NCBI RefSeq assembly: GCF_963378075.1
Contig: NZ_OY726394.1
Coordinates: 434,001 to 498,000 of the forward strand
Length of the DNA stretch: 64,000 nucleotides
Direction: 5' to 3'
Origin: Mycolicibacter sp. MU0083
Lineage (GTDB): Bacteria > Actinomycetota > Actinomycetes > Mycobacteriales > Mycobacteriaceae
This document shows, in pieces, positions 63,599 to 64,000 of this stretch (position 1 is its first letter; every line of letters starts with the position of its first letter). Position numbers and translations under genes: made by a program. The notes under the pieces were generated by a model that searched no databases, had not been told where the DNA came from, and worked only from the letters and a program-made list of their open reading frames with translations.

Positions 63599-64000
63599 TG
63601 GCCGTTTCCTCCCCGCGTGCGATTCTGCGGCTGCTCGGCGGGAAAGCCCGCAACACCTGGCGGGCGCTGACCTCGATGGGCACCGCCCTGGTGCTGCTGG
63701 TGCTGCTGGCCCTGGCCGCGGTCCCCGGTGCACTGCTGCCGCAGCGCAGCCTCAACGCGAGCAAGGTCGACGAATACCTGGCACTACATCCGGTGCTGGG
63801 CCCGTGGCTCAACCGCCTGCAAGCGTTCGATGTCTTCTCCAGCTTCTGGTTCACCGCCATCTACGTGCTGCTGTGCATATCGCTGATCGGCTGCCTGACC
63901 CCGCGCACCCTCGACCACCTGCGCAACCTGCGGGCGGTCCCGGTCGCCGCGCCGCGCAACCTGACCCGGCTGCCCAAGCACGCCGCGACGCAGCTGACCG
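63598..64000 (+). CDS. resB: ResB/CcsB cytochrome c assembly protein, N-terminal part
   Basis: ATG 63598 overlaps the ccdA stop (TGATG) and the frame stays open to the window end, giving the first 134 residues. Two membrane helices are visible (MGTALVLLVLLALAAVPGAL and FWFTAIYVLLCISLIGC), with the ResB hallmark LLPQRSLN between them. System II haem-ligation component working with CcsA (next gene outside the window). Confidence 0.9.
   Translation, partial: MAVSSPRAILRLLGGKARNTWRALTSMGTALVLLVLLALAAVPGALLPQRSLNASKVDEYLALHPVLGPWLNRLQAFDVFSSFWFTAIYVLLCISLIGCLTPRTLDHLRNLRAVPVAAPRNLTRLPKHAATQLT

Overview
The window is high-GC actinobacterial DNA whose gene order closely follows the Mycobacterium tuberculosis Rv0482-Rv0528 segment: murB, an L,D-transpeptidase, mshA, gpm1, senX3-regX3, ppx2, proC, bS22, galE2, hemA-C-D-B, hemL, ccdA and resB. 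PPE proteins, a PGRS-type glycine-repeat protein and TANNNT leaderless promoters also point to Mycobacteriaceae. It is not M. tuberculosis. The cmaA2 and mmpS2/mmpL2 positions are empty, there is no MIRU between senX3 and regX3, and a large lineage-specific block replaces the Rv0492c-Rv0494 interval. A PE/PPE-bearing non-tuberculous mycobacterium fits best; the species cannot be named from this window.

1-8878 is a conserved core: end of murB, LdtMt5-type lipoprotein, SDR, ROK regulator, mycothiol glycosyltransferase mshA, a YbjN protein, phosphoglycerate mutase and the SenX3-RegX3 phosphate-response system. Two short ORFs stand out: a leaderless polycysteine ORF ahead of ROK-mshA (2735-2815), and an 18-residue ORF start/stop-coupled to both senX3 and regX3 (8142-8198).

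9050-22592 is the main accessory feature, a three-gene hybrid assembly line. Gene 1 is FAAL-ACP-KS-AT-KR-ACP. Gene 2 is a C-A(serine-type code)-PCP module fused to two consecutive KAS III/OleA-like domains, the first with an intact Cys-His-Asn triad and the second with all three residues lost. Gene 3 is an extended SDR. The pairing of an active and an inactive thiolase domain with a reductase recalls the LstA/LstB-LstD and NltA/NltB-NltD systems of lipstatin and nocardiolactone biosynthesis, but here the condensing pair is covalently attached to an NRPS. I know of no described mycobacterial product for this architecture.

22602-30346 is accessory: a REP13E12-type DUF222/HNH protein, an amidase, a berberine-bridge-like FAD oxidoreductase and a MacB-type ABC exporter, all on the minus strand.

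30645-47251 returns to conserved synteny: Rv0495c-like protein, ppx2, Rv0497-Rv0499 homologues, proC, a small excisionase-like HTH protein, ribosomal protein bS22, galE2, an acyltransferase, a HadA-like dehydratase, a SerB-type HAD phosphatase, an NTF2-like protein, a glutaredoxin-like protein and the hemA-hemC-hemD-hemB operon.

47276-60197 mixes conserved and accessory genes: two small membrane proteins; a copper P1B-ATPase with a RicR-type operator over its -10 and a small secreted protein behind it; an esterase; an Rv0072/Rv0073-like ABC system with a cyclic-nucleotide-binding-type tail; a PPE-SVP protein ending in a SHOCT-like motif; a PGRS protein with a Sec signal peptide instead of a PE domain; a PPE-PPW protein; a JmjC-type oxygenase; and two DUF385 proteins. 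From 60281 to the end lie hemL and the cytochrome c maturation genes (Rv0525-Rv0528 order); resB runs off the window. I saw no tRNA, rRNA, CRISPR array or intact insertion sequence.
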